Below are positions 46,509-57,345 of a stretch of DNA of 64,000 nucleotides, piece after piece. How positions within the stretch are numbered: the stretch's first letter is position 1; each line of letters opens with the position of its first letter. A model generated the notes under the pieces. That model searched no databases. It was given only the letters and a program-made list of their open reading frames with translations, and had not been told where the DNA came from. The position numbers and the translations under genes are program-made. This stretch comes from Nicotiana tabacum (taxonomy: Eukaryota > Streptophyta > Magnoliopsida > Solanales > Solanaceae). The DNA lies in NCBI RefSeq assembly GCF_000715075.1, contig NC_134102.1, forward strand, positions 95,869,766 through 95,933,765. Direction: 5' to 3'.

Positions 46509-47622
46509 TAAAATTATGCTTATGTCCGGATAGTCTTAGGACTTTACCATGCAATACTTGTATTATTTGAACCCAACTTGTTAGTTTAATTACTTAAATT
46601 TATAATAAAAATTGGATATGGGCTTTTATGATACTAAGCTTCATTATCTTGAGTTTTGGCAGAACATTTGATTGTTGGTGGAAATTTTACCTTCTTTGAG
46701 TATTATTTCTGTGTTGTAGTCGTTGACCGTAGTTTGTAGAGTTTCTCTATTCCTATGGATCGGACTGAACGCTTTGGCAGTATATTTAGATGCATCTATG
46801 GTTCGCACTGGTCGGCCCTTGGCAGTCTACAAGATTATTATGGATGGGGCTGTATGACCTCGACATAATTCGTGTGTGATATTGCTATGATTCCGACTGT
46901 ACTTGGTATTTCCTTTATGACCTGAGATTTGATAATTACATTATGACTCTTATTTGTTAAAAAATGGCATGTGATAATTGAAGATTTTAAATTGACATTC
47001 TGTTAAGGGGTCATTATTTATTGTTTATAATTTTTGCACTTTATTTATTGACCTCTAGTAGTGTCGATGTCGATCCCTCGTCACTACATCCTCGAGGTTA
47101 GAGTAGATACTTACTTGGTACACGTTATTTACGTGCTCATGTTACGTTTCTACACAAATTGTGTACGTACTAAGGCAGGTACATATGGTATCCGATCAGA
47201 CGCGCATCCACAATACCTAGAGACTTAGCAGTGAGATGCTCCTCCATGCTCTGATCGCAGCACCCGAATTCTCCTTCCCATTGCCCTTTATTTTATATTT
47301 CTATCTATTTTATATCAAATAGTAGTTGTAGTGGTTTGTATATTATATTAGATTGCCCATGCACTTGTGACACCGAATTTTGGGAATTTCTAGTAGATAC
47401 TTATGATTTTGTTTTGTCTATTAATATCACTATTTCACTCTCACGTTTTATTTTATGCTTTATATCACCTGACTATTTATCCTTGATATCTTCATTATAT
47501 AAAATTCATTACTTTAAAAATAATAAAATAAATAATTAAATGGATAATTCACCGTTGGCTTGCATAACGGTGGCGTTGGGCGCCATCAAGGCCTGTAGTG
47601 GAAATTGGGACGTGACATTCTA

Positions 47623-48751
47623 TTATTTGGCTTATGAATGAATTTAACTCGAGTAAAATTGACCTATCCAAAGATTTCTATACAACAAAGAAATTAGTTT
47701 CAAAGTTGGATATTTCATCGATGAGAGGGGATTGATTGTTGCGGGAATGATTGCATGTTATTCTATAAGGATGATGTAGCTTTAGAGAATTAAAAATTTT
47801 GTAACCAGTCACATTACAAGAAAGTTAAAAAAATTTGTATCGAGAGGCTAGAAACTTGAATTACAATCATTCTCTAGTCATCCAACCGCATTATTCACTG
47901 ATGGTACTTCTACTTCACAAAACGAAATTAAAGCTATGCGAAAACAAATTAATGATTTGATGCAATAATAGAGTACATGCCAGGCTTTGATGTGGAGATT
48001 TATGAAAAAGCAAGGCAATAATGTTACAGTAGAGGAATTTGACAATGACTAAGAAACTAAACCTAACGACAAGGAATAGTATTTTGGTTGTGTTTAGACG
48101 TGGTTGAAATATATAGACATGCCTTTGAAGTTATGATGTGTTTACACTTAATTGAAGGTTATGAATACAGTTTGATTGAACTGTTTTAGGCTTTATACGA
48201 TTTAGTTGAGACTTATAAACGTAAATGTGATAAATTATGAAGTGTTTACACTTCTTTGAAAGGGTTTTAATGCTTAGGCTAGTAAGATATTTGGTGTTTT
48301 GGGTTCAATTGGTTGAGCGATTGTGAATTAGGTCTTTTGGTTGATTGTTTGGCTGGCTGTTTTATTTGGCAGGTGATGTAGCTGAAAATATAGCAGAATT
48401 CTATTGAAATAAAAAAATTCCCAAAAACTTCGACCTCATATGTTAGAAATTTATATAAAAGAATTATTTAACTTAAATTACCCACTGATTCCGTAAGAAA
48501 ATATAATTTACAAAAAATATATTTTAAAATGTGCGACCGAATCGGTCAGAATATTAATTTTTTTTAGTTGTCCGACCGAATCAGTTGAAGTATTTAGTTA
48601 TTTAATTATATCATATTTTAAATTAACGACAATTTCGGTTGGAAAACTTATGACCATTTCAGTCGGAAACTCGAAAAACATGGTCATTCCTTTTTTTCCC
48701 TCTAATTTTTGACTGTTTTGGTTGGAACTTCCGACCAATTCGTTTGCAATT
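47623..48751 (+). mobile_element. Probable CACTA (En/Spm-like) 3' end
   Basis: A weak reading near 47900-48060 (DGTSTSQNEIKAMRKQINDL, MKKQGNNVTVEEFDND) resembles the C-terminus of plant En/Spm-type transposon proteins. From 48530 to 48745 there are repeated GACCGAATCGGTC, CGACCGAATCAGTTG, TTTCGGTTGGA and TTTCAGTCGGAA motifs, in both orientations, as in CACTA subterminal regions. The terminal CACTA itself is missing, probably cut at 48751 by the next LTR. Confidence 0.5.
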
Positions 48752-49872
48752 TATAATGACCCGATCAGTCATTTTATGTATTTAAGCCCTTTTCTCCTTT
48801 AAAAACTTTTTGTGTATGTATTTGTGGTTATGTGACTTGAGGGAATGGTTGGTTTGGTTCCGGAAGGTTTGGATTGATTTGGAACGCTTGGCTCTTAGTT
48901 TGGAAGCTTAAGTTAGAAATGTTGTCCGAGGTTTAACTTTTGTAGAAATGAACCTGTAATGGTGTCTTGATGGTTCTTGTAGGTTTGTATGCTGATTTCA
49001 GACATAGGCGTATGCTCAAAATTTGATTCGGAGGTTCCCTGGTTGATTTGACTTATTTTGTCAAAAGTTGGCAATTTGAAGGTTTTAATTTTTTTAAAGT
49101 TTGACCATAGTTTGACTTTATGGCTATCTGGTTCTGATTTTAGTTCGGGACTTGGAATAGATCCGTTTTGTCATTTATGACTTGAGTGTAAAGTTTTCTG
49201 TCATTCTAGGTTGCTTTGATAGAAATCAAACGTTTGACTGTGTTTTTAGAAGTTCTTGAGTTTCACGTGTTTTAAAACTTGATTCATGGTCTTATATGTT
49301 ATTTAGATAATCTGAGTACGCGAGCGAGTTCGTATGATATTTATGTACTTGTGTTGATATTTGGCGTGTATCCCATGGGGCTTGGATGAGTTTCAGAGGC
49401 GTTTCAAAATGTTTGAGTGAGTTTCAATTTTGCTGATTATTAGGTTGATGCTTCAGATCTCGCAAATGAGAGTTCTTGTTCGCATTTGCGAAAAGGGATC
49501 CGCATTTGTGAGGTGGGGTGGAACTGGTATGTTTGCAATTGCAAACTTCCAGATCACTTTTTCAATGGGGAGCTGGGGCTGGGACTACCGCATTTGCGTG
49601 CGATCTATTTCTCACATTTGCGGTGCCATTCGGGTTTGCTTTGCGGACATCTTGTCGCATTTGCGACTTCTAGGGGTGTTGGCAGGGTTCTCTTTTGCTA
49701 ACAATGGGTCGTATTTGTAGTGGTCGCATTTGCACACCCAAGGTCATAAATGCGACTTCTGCAGCTGGGCATATAATGAAAATTTCGGGACTTAATTTCA
49801 TTTATCACATTTTTGAGCCATAGACTCAGTGAGAGATGATTTTAGGAGGATATTTTCAAACACAACTATATG
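48752..49872 (+). mobile_element. 5' part of a plus-strand LTR, truncated
   Basis: Starts TATAATGACCCGATCAGTC and follows the LTR order: the CATAGGCGTATGCTC block (48998), the conserved ACTTGTGTTGATATTTGG block (49348), then palindrome array 49455-49760. It stops at about 49872, before any donor or hairpin module, against the RNase H end of a minus-strand element. Confidence 0.8.
49455..49760. repeat. CpG palindromic motif array (core CGCATTTGCG)
   Basis: About ten motifs such as CGCAAATGAG, CGCATTTGCGAAAAG, CGCATTTGTG, GCAATTGCAAAC and CACATTTGCGG. Same core as the array at 1420-1622, in an LTR of opposite orientation. Confidence 0.85.
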
Positions 49873-49894
49873 ATAAGTGATTTTGATCCATATT

Positions 49895-51110
49895 TCATAC
49901 CACAATTGCATTTTCTACATTTGTTGCATCTGTGACAGACGCAAGATTTGCCAACACGTCTGCTTCAGCATTTTCCTCCCTAGGTATTTGCACGGCTTTC
50001 CATGTCTGAAATTGTCTAAGAAATTCTCGTACCTTTTCGATGTATTGTTGCATTCGCGTCTCTCTTGCCACGTAAGTCCCCTGCATTTGATTGACCACCA
50101 GCTGCGAATTACTTTTTGATCAGAATTTGTTCGATACCAAGTTCTCGTGCCAGTTGCAAGCCTACAATCACACCTTCATAGTCTGCCTCATTGTTAGTGA
50201 TTGGATAACATTTTATTGCTTTTCTTATGACTTCACCTTATTGTGAAATTAAAACAATACCTAAACTTGCTCCTTTAACATTTGAGGAACCGTCAGTAAA
50301 TAAGGTGCAAATCCCCGGATTAGCTCCGGTAAACATTTGTAGTTCTTGTTCTCCTTTAGAAACTACGTTCGTGCAAAAATCTGCTACAAAATCTGCTAAT
50401 ACCTGCAATTAAATTATAATTCTATATTGATATATGATATCATACTCACTGAGTTCTATTACCCATTTAGCTAATCTACCTGATAATTCCTGTTTATGCA
50501 GTATTTTTCTTAGTGGGAAAGCAGTTATAACTGAAATAGGATGACACTGAAAGTAAGGTCGTAACTTTCTTGATGCCATAATAAAAGCTAAAGCAAGCTT
50601 TTCTAGGTGTGGATATTGTGTCTAGCATATAGTAAAGACTTACTAACATAATATATTGGGGATTGTTTACTTTTATCTTCACGTACCAATACCGCATTTA
50701 CCGTAACTCCTGACACAGCAAGGTAAATAAACAATCTTTTACCATTTTTTTGTTTGGCTAACAGAGACAAATTTGATAGATACGACTTTAGGTCCTTGAG
50801 AGCTTGTTGGCACTTGTCAGTCCATTCAAACTAATTTTTCTTTTTCAGCACTGAAAAGAATTTAAATTTGTTTTCTGATGACTTTGGTATAAATCTTCCC
50901 AGAGCTTCCATCTTGCATGTTAATCTCTACACTTCTTTCTTGCTCATGAGTATATCTGGTATTTCTTCAATAGCTTTATTTGTGCGGGATTTACTTCAAT
51001 ACCTCTGTTAGAAATAAGAAAATCTAAAAACTTGCCTGAAGCCACACCAAAAGAGAAGTTTTCCGGGTTTAACTTCATATTATACTTGCAAGAATCTCAA
51101 AGGTCTCAGA
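49895..51110 (-). pseudogene. Ogre/Tat-type element A: RNase H and RT remnant
   Basis: Minus-strand reading. RNase H C-terminus LVVNQMQGTYVARETRMQQYIEKV with IPREENAEADVLANLAS (50098-49895), preceded by FTDGSSNVKGASLGIVL at about 50293 with its catalytic Asp retained, and by the linker and RT C-terminal region up to about 51107 (KFLDFLISNRGIE-type residues). There the sequence jumps to gag: about 2.1 kb present in element B (58350-60430) is missing. Archaeal-type RNase H and this spacing are features of the Ogre/Tat clade. The left end is cut at 49895. Confidence 0.82.
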
Positions 51111-52075
51111 AAAATTATTTTCAACCTCCTCGTGGCTTCTGAACTTTTCTCGTTCAAGTTGCTCGCGAATGCCATAGCCACCCAGTTATCAGGTACTTGA
51201 GGCAATATCATCCTCTCTCGCTGGAATCTATCTACGAATTTCCTGAGCAATTATGCACTCCCTTGATTAACCTTGATGGTGTCTTCCATCCTTTTTTCAA
51301 CTTTTTGAGCCCCCGAATGTGCATTTATAAATGAATATGCAAGCCAGTAAAAGTATCACTGGAATTTTCAGGTAAAAGAGAATACCATGTTAACACTCCT
51401 TTTGTAAGTGTTTCACCAAATATTTGAACCAAAAATTATTCGATCTCCTGCTTGGTTAAATCATTGCCTTTCACACCGGTAGTGGATGCAGTTGCGTGAT
51501 CCCGAGGGTTAGTTGTTCCTTCAATTTTGGGAATATCAGGAATTTTACACTTTTTGGGAATTAGTAAAGGTGCTGCACTTGGCTTCTAGGGTTGTTCTGA
51601 ATACTTATCAATATCCACACCTTTGATCGCGGGAGGCACTCCAGGTGTTTGTTCTATACAATCGTTTTGCTCCTTCAACTATTTCTACAAACTTAGCACT
51701 AAACTTTGTAAACTAGAATTATTTGGTGTACCCGACCTTCCATCGTAATATTCATTAGGAATTTCTCCACTTTCAGAGTTATCAAGCCCCGAACGCGGGT
51801 CCTCCAAAGTTGTCATATTAACCGGTGGGGGAGTTTGCACTGCATTGGGTAATCCTCTTACAAAAGCTTGTAGTGCATTGTTCACGTGTTCTGCAATCAA
51901 TTGATTTAGAGCATCCTGCTCCGCGGTTTGGTCGTCTCCCTACTGATCATCATCACATGAAGCAGACCTTTCAGGTAAACTTTCACGGGATTGCTGAGGG
52001 GATCTTGTACGTGTGTGGTGTTGTGGAGTTCCACCTTTTTGGTTCAACTAGTTGTTCTCGTTAACAGTTGACATA
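51111..52075 (-). pseudogene. Ogre/Tat-type element A: gag remnant
   Basis: Matches 60430-61368 of element B. Readable parts include EHVNNALQAFVRGLPNAVQTPPP and SGEIPNEYYDGRSGTPNNSS (51900-51690), and the capsid-like end near 51120-51470 (KGNDLTKQEIE-type residues). Stops and frameshifts are frequent. The probable start lies near 52073, about 45 bp from the primer site. Confidence 0.78.
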
Positions 52076-52119
52076 CTTGGCTGTTAAAAATAAAGTTTTA
52101 AAAGTGAATAGATTATCAG

Positions 52120-52138
52120 TTTTCCGGTAACGGAACCA
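52120..52138 (-). other. Putative primer binding site, element A
   Basis: The reverse complement reads TGGTTCCGTTACCGGAAAA, three bases from the LTR end at 52142. It resembles the TGGCGCCGTTGCCGGGGA site used by many plant Athila/Tat elements (tRNA-Asp type), with several differences. Confidence 0.55.
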
Positions 52139-52141
52139 ATT

Positions 52142-52793
52142 TGTTTAACCCAAAAATAAATTTCTCTGTCAAAGTCAATATCAAGAAGAAATCGGGTTAC
52201 TGATAACCAAGATTTACTTTACTTTTCCAATAATTTGAACAATAAATCAAGGAATGGAAATAATTGACAAAGAAAATATGAAACCGATTGATAATCACTC
52301 CCAAAATTGCAGTTTAAAAACTTGAGAATAAAGTAAAAAGTGCTTGGATAAATTTTAATAATTATCCGATAATATTACAAAAGAGGTTTCAGTCCTTATA
52401 TAGGAACATACAATTATAATTGTTTCCTTACTTAATTCGGGCTCACTAATGGCATTAATTGCCTTGATTACCCATTACCATATACAATTGTAACAGAAGT
52501 ATATATGGATAAAGATTTCCTGTAATAGTATAGATTTCCCTTCCTTATTTATGACAGGTTCGTGCATCTTCCCCTTTTAACAGCCTTTATTCGTTTCGCT
52601 CATTTTTCTCCTTTTACAACTATCATGTCTGGCTCTTTTCTCAGTGTAACCTCGAGGGTATTCCTCCCATACCTTTTTCGCATTCTTTAACTCGTCTAAT
52701 TAAGAATGCCACTTGTCTCTATATTGATGGTCCACATACCATGCCATGTCACATCGATGATGCTCATCTGTCGTGCCTTTTTTCACTAATACA
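52142..52793 (-). mobile_element. Shared LTR: 5' LTR of element A and 3' LTR of element B
   Basis: 652 bp. The left end TGTTTAACCC follows a PBS-like site and the right end is AATACA. It aligns along its whole length with 61436-62083. A PBS and gag of element A lie on one side and the antisense gene and pol of element B on the other, so one LTR serves both units. Confidence 0.83.
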
Positions 52794-52942
52794 GATAGTC
52801 CCCCCACTTTCTGAATATTCTCAACTCAATATTTGAGAAGTGGTAAGTATTTATGGCGGGAATTCTTTACCGTCGTTTCTCGAGTATCGTTATGCTCTTT
52901 TTAGAATCGATGCGACGTATGTCACATCTATTTAATGCCCAT

Positions 52943-53088
52943 GCCACGTGGCTTCACTAGATTGGTTATGCAGTTTCTCAGCTCTTGTTTAGGGTTTTCC
53001 TGTGGCTGCATCAGTCATGAAGTGATGGTTCTATTGTGATGCTTCATAATGATCAACCTTGATGACGGTTGCCTCTCCTTATAAATAC
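52943..53088 (+). promoter_or_regulatory. Promoter-like region of the antisense gene
   Basis: A perfect G-box palindrome GCCACGTGGC at 52943-52952, a TATA box TATAAATAC at 53080-53088, then a pyrimidine-rich stretch (TTCTCCTTCTTCTCT, about 53115-53130) as in plant core promoters. It lies just beyond the LTR, on the strand opposite to the element's own genes. Confidence 0.55.
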
Positions 53089-54024
53089 TTCATCTCACTT
53101 GATTTTTTGAAATCCTTCTCCTTCTTCTCTATATTTATCTCCTTAACCTTCCTTCGTATTCTTCTATATTTCCTCTATATTTTCTTTGTTAAACTTGTCC
53201 TCTCATCACCAGACCCTTGCAAAGTTGTGATCGTCGACGAACTTGCTCCTTCTACCGCCCCTACTAGAAGTAGGAGGGGTGGCAGACTTCATAGTCTTGG
53301 TTCGTTATCTACTCGCAGTTCTACTTCCCAAAGTAAATCCGTCAAACATCTTCTTCTGAACCTAGAGCCCCTTTAACCCTTAGATCTTCTTCTAGGGGCA
53401 AGGATCAGAATGGACCCACATGTGAGCCTACAATTTCTGAGATTGGTCCTCAAGTGTTTTCCTTTGTATTAGACTGTGAAAACATGAAAAATCAAGTTTC
53501 TTCTATAGATTCTCTTAACCCTGTTGAACACTACCCAAGTATGATCACTCCTGATTTTCTTTCTTTAGTTCGACATGAATGTCAATGGGAACCAGATTTC
53601 CCAGTTTTAGTTCCTGGTGCCAACCAAAGAATCACTTCTTACAATGCTGGCTTCTCTTTAGTTTATACTTACCCTTTCCCTTTAGGGTTTAAACCTCCCA
53701 TTGACCTAGTGATCATTGAGTTCTATCTCTATTTTAATGTTTTCCTTGGACAAATCGGTCCCATTGTGTGGAGAGTAGTAGCATGCCTTCGTTATTTGTC
53801 AGATTTGGTTTACGCTCCTTCTACCTTCCGTCATTTACTTCATATTTACTCTCCCAAGCTATTTCGTGAAGGTGTTTTTTCTCTCGTGGCTAGGAGTAAA
53901 AGGGTTTTAGTCTGCCTTGAGGATGATCGTGACCATGGATGGTATGTCTGATTTGTTACTACCCCCACCAGTAGATTAGTGGGTGAAGAAAACATGCATT
54001 TTCTAGAAAAATGGAACTTTGCAC

Positions 54025-54091
54025 GTAAGTGTATTTTTTTCTTCTTTGATATCTTGAATTCCCCTTCATAATCGTATTTTTATTTATTCAG
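54025..54091 (+). other. Intron 1 of the antisense gene
   Basis: 67 bp, GTAAGTGTATTTTTTT to TTATTTATTCAG, AT-rich. Splicing joins the reading frame across it. Confidence 0.75.
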
Positions 54092-54978
54092 CAACCATGA
54101 AAGTTTTTGAAGAAATTTCTGACTTCCGTGCTTGGGTAAAAAAGATATTAACTACTACTCCCATGGACAAAAGATCTTGGATATTTCTTTCACAGAAATT
54201 TGGTTGGAAAGTGAAGACTTGCGGTTCCTTTTTATTCTAGTGATTTCCCTTCCTATTTAATTGTTCTTAAATAACTTTTTTTCTCCCCCTTTTTATTAGG
54301 GTTTGCCATTCGCAGAATTATCCCCGCATCTGTTCCCACAACCAGACTTTTTCTAAGCTCCGCTCAAGAGATCTAGTGTTTCTTCTTCCAAAGAAAAACT
54401 ACCGAAGCCCATGGGTCTAATGATGACGAGGATACCGAGAAAGGTTTCTTGGTGAGAAAACCACGTGTCAGAAGACGCGTGGCTTCAGATGATGAAACCC
54501 TTGTCTCCCAAGATCCCCCATCAGGTTCAATTCCCTTCATACTCGTTGATGAATCGGAGAGTGTTCCTTTAGAAATTTCGGATGAAGACGCTGGTAATTT
54601 AGTCAATCCCCCATCTAGTCCTATTAAGGGGTTATTTGCCCATGTCTTTGAAGGTGAGGAAGGCCTCGGGCCTATTTCTGAAGAGTTGCCATTTGCTTCA
54701 CTTCCAGTTTTACCCACTGTTAACCCCCCTGTGTCTTTACCTAGTGTTGCCGCAATGGTTGCTCCTGTTGTTGCTCCTCGTGTAGAAGCTGAACCTTCTA
54801 GCAGTATGCGGGATATGAAAATAGTTGTAACTAAATCCCTGAGCGTTGGAATTTGTTAAGATAATATGGACAAGCTGATGTGTGACTGAAAGCGTTGTTA
54901 GGACCCGTGGAAAAGAAGAAGTTGGAGGGTCACAGTTCTTTGACTTTAATGAATGACATCGTCCATTCTTCTCTCAAG

Positions 54979-55048
54979 GTATAACTTTACTTATATTTCT
55001 TTTTTTCTTTTTCTCATTCCTAACTCCTCTTTTTTTTCCCTTTTGTAG
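54979..55048 (+). other. Intron 3 of the antisense gene
   Basis: 70 bp, GTATAACTTTAC to CCCTTTTGTAG, strongly T-rich before the acceptor. The frame is kept across the join. Confidence 0.75.
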
Positions 55049-55763
55049 ATTAATTTGATAGGCACTGAGCTTATGAAAAGGATCTCTTGGACTGACCAAC
55101 AATTAATTGAGTTGTGCACCGAGGCTGATAACTGGAGAGAACAATTTGAAGGTCTTCAGTTGGAAAAAGACGTTCTTGTAGAGGAAAAATTAGCTTTTAA
55201 ACAACAACTGAGGATGGTCTCTGCTAAGTTAGCGGTTTTAAAATATTCTTCCAGTCAAGCTGAGAAAGGATAGATTGGAATCCTCCTTTGTTGAACAATA
55301 TTCCAAGGATACTAAAGAGATAAGGAGTTTGAAAGAGCTCCTTAATAAAAAAGAGGTTAATGCGGCTGATCTAGTTCAAATGCTTACCCAAGCTCAAGAA
55401 GACCTCCGTGCCTCTACAAATAAAGTTAAGTTCCTTGAAAGTTCTCTAGGTCCTTTGAAGACAGCTTATGAAGCCTCGGAGTCTAAAAAAGAAGAATTGA
55501 AAGCTGAGGTCAAGCAGTGGGAGAAGGATTACGAATCCCTTGAAGATAAGTCATCACTGGATGTTAGCTAGGCTTTTTTTAACACTCGCCTCGAGACTTT
55601 AACTAAAGCCAGCCAGGAAGGTTTTGACCTTAGCGCTGAGATTGCTAAGGCCATAGAAACAATTGAACAAACTCAGCATCATCAAAGCTTTTCCACACCT
55701 GAAGACCATGATGGAGATGGACTTGCTCCTAGTGAAGCCGATGTTCAACCCTCTTCTCCCTAA

Positions 55764-56779
55764 GTTGATCCTTTTTCTCTCGTTGATGATGCTCTTTAGC
55801 TCTTCCCTTTTCAAGACTTTTTGTTGAAAGTGTTTGTTTGTTGGTTTTTGGTTGGAATTTCCTTGTGTTTTTTTGGACAACTTTTGGAAGGCTTTATCGT
55901 CCCTGTATTTTTTTGGGGTTATGATATAAATAACGCCCCTGTTCTTTGGGGTTATGATATAAATATCTTTATTTCTTTTTAATTTTCGAGCTTTATTCTT
56001 GTACTTAAAATGCTTTAATAGACTGTGACTTCAATATGAACGGGTTTTCATAAAAGAGAGCCCTTTTATGTTAATGACACTGATGAAGATGACATCTCAT
56101 CTTCATATTGGTGCAGAGATATGAAACATGAATAAATATGTAATAAAACAAATTGAGGAAGTTTTATTTTTTGAACTCTCAAATAAGTAAGTTTGTACAT
56201 TGTCTTCATAACTGTTCGTACAATATTTTCATAATTCTTCGTACATCATTTTCATAATTAATTTCATTATAGCAAGTTTACAAATTTAAGTGTGCCTTTT
56301 TGACTAATCTTATGGCCTTAACCTAAAAGCTCAATGGATTATCTTGCATCCTTTTTGCGAGCTTGAACGCTTTTGAATTTATTTTTTTTGAGAAAGTCTT
56401 CAAGGATTTCTTCATGGTTTTGATTCATGCTGAACTATGCCCTTGGTATACATCTTCTTTCCTTGTGTAACCTTCTATATGCATAGCCCCCTCCCCCTCC
56501 CCCCAGTGTTGGAGCATTGATGTATGAAATCTCGAACACCGGATCAACTCCTTTCTTTTAGTCGTTTTCCTGAAAGGAAAATACAAACGAGACTCGAAGG
56601 TAATTCTTTAGATGATGACTGCATAACACTTTTTCCCATCAGAAATGTTGTAACCTAGATGGGGAATAATTTAGTATTTCACGTGTCTTTCGTGTCTAAT
56701 ATCATCATTTGGTACGTACCAGCTTTTTGCCTATCATCTGAAATAGTTAGTAAAATTCAAAAGAATAAAATAAAATCGA
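55764..56779. other. 3' flank of the antisense gene, no gene
   Basis: AT-rich. A direct repeat TTTGGGGTTATGATATAAAT occurs near 55912 and 55945, just after the antisense gene. The rest (56000-56780) lacks a readable domain. It contains ATTCTTCGTAC-type short repeats (56210-56250) and a C-rich run CCCCCTCCCCCTCCCCCC near 56488-56505. Confidence 0.6.
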
Positions 56780-57345
56780 ACTTGCGTGATACCTGACCGT
56801 GGGTATTATCCTCATTCAGAAGTAGTACTTCTTCAAATGGAACACATTCCAATTCGATGGAAATACCTTGCTGTCCATGGTTTCCAACTCATACGCTTAT
56901 TTTCCATCAATGCCTCTAACCTTATACTGCCTTCCCAATTTGGATTCAACTTTCTTACGTTCTCCAATTTTGTTTCCCGGAATACCTTTTTGAGGACGAA
57001 GTGCCCAATCTTGAAGGACCTCAAATTGACATTCCTGTTATAATATCGTTCAATCATTTGCTTTTGAGACGCAATTTGAATTAATGATGCTTCTCTCCTT
57101 TCTTCTGTCAAATCCAAATTTACCCGTAACTCTTCCTCATTTGCTTCCTTAGTGGTATGTGTGTACCTCGTGCTTGGTTCACCTATTTCCATTGGAATCA
57201 AAGCTTATGTTCCGTACACAAGTGAAAATAATGTCTCGCCAGTACTAGTTTTTGTCGTTGTTCGGTAAGCCCATAACACGCCTAGGAGTACTTCTGGCCA
57301 TTTGCCTTTTGATTCTTCCAACCACTTTTTAAAATTATTGTTGCG
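56780..57345 (-). pseudogene. Ogre/Tat-type element B: integrase C-terminal end
   Basis: Minus-strand reading KGKWPEVLLGVLWAYRTT then a stop before LIPMEIGEPSTRYTH, with DLTEERREASLIQIASQKQMIERYYNRNVN and FVLKKVFRETKLENVRKLNPNWEG (57330-56910). This is the integrase tail of the Tat clade. The zinc finger and DDE core are missing: at about 57345 the sequence jumps straight to mid-RNase H. Confidence 0.82.

Larger units (their letters stand above)
44610..47617 (+). mobile_element. Solo LTR (3008 bp) with perfect TTCTA duplication
   Basis: Starts TAAAATGACCCGACC (relatives start TG-TAATGACCC) and ends GGGACGTGACA. TTCTA flanks it at 44605-44609 and 47618-47622. Modules: TGGTTTAGTTTTGGAATGG block, palindrome array 45556-45875, GAGGTAAGT (about 45986 and 46391), GTAGTGACGAGAG hairpin (46471-46508), CCTCGTCACTAC (47078-47089). 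No PBS, PPT or internal genes adjoin it, so it is a product of LTR-LTR recombination. Confidence 0.9.
53200..55763 (+). pseudogene. Antisense extra gene with Transposase_28 domain and introns, damaged
   Basis: Runs opposite to element B. Exon 1 (to 54024) carries the domain known as putative gypsy-type transposon (Pfam Transposase_28): EPDFPVLVPGANQRITSYNA, YTYPFPLGFKPPIDLV, LGQIGPIVWRVVACLRYL, YSPKLFREGVFSLVARSKRVLV. Introns: 54025-54091 (GTAAGT...TTCAG; the join reads NFAPTMKVFEE), about 54224-54299 (weak donor, TTATTAG acceptor) and 54979-55048 (GTATAAC...TTTTGTAG; the join reads HSSLKINLIGTE). The last exons encode a long Glu/Lys/Leu-rich coiled coil (55060-55720), ending TAA at 55761. 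Damage: TGA at 53949 (Arg expected), frameshifts near 54350 and 55270, TAG near 55569. Function is unknown in the family. The start codon is unsure. Confidence 0.8.

Noticed and set aside
53059..53376. 105-residue ORF with a hydrophobic Phe/Leu/Ser-rich start
   Set aside because: The hydrophobic part is a translation of a pyrimidine-rich leader after the TATA box. Only its last third may be real exon sequence of the antisense gene.
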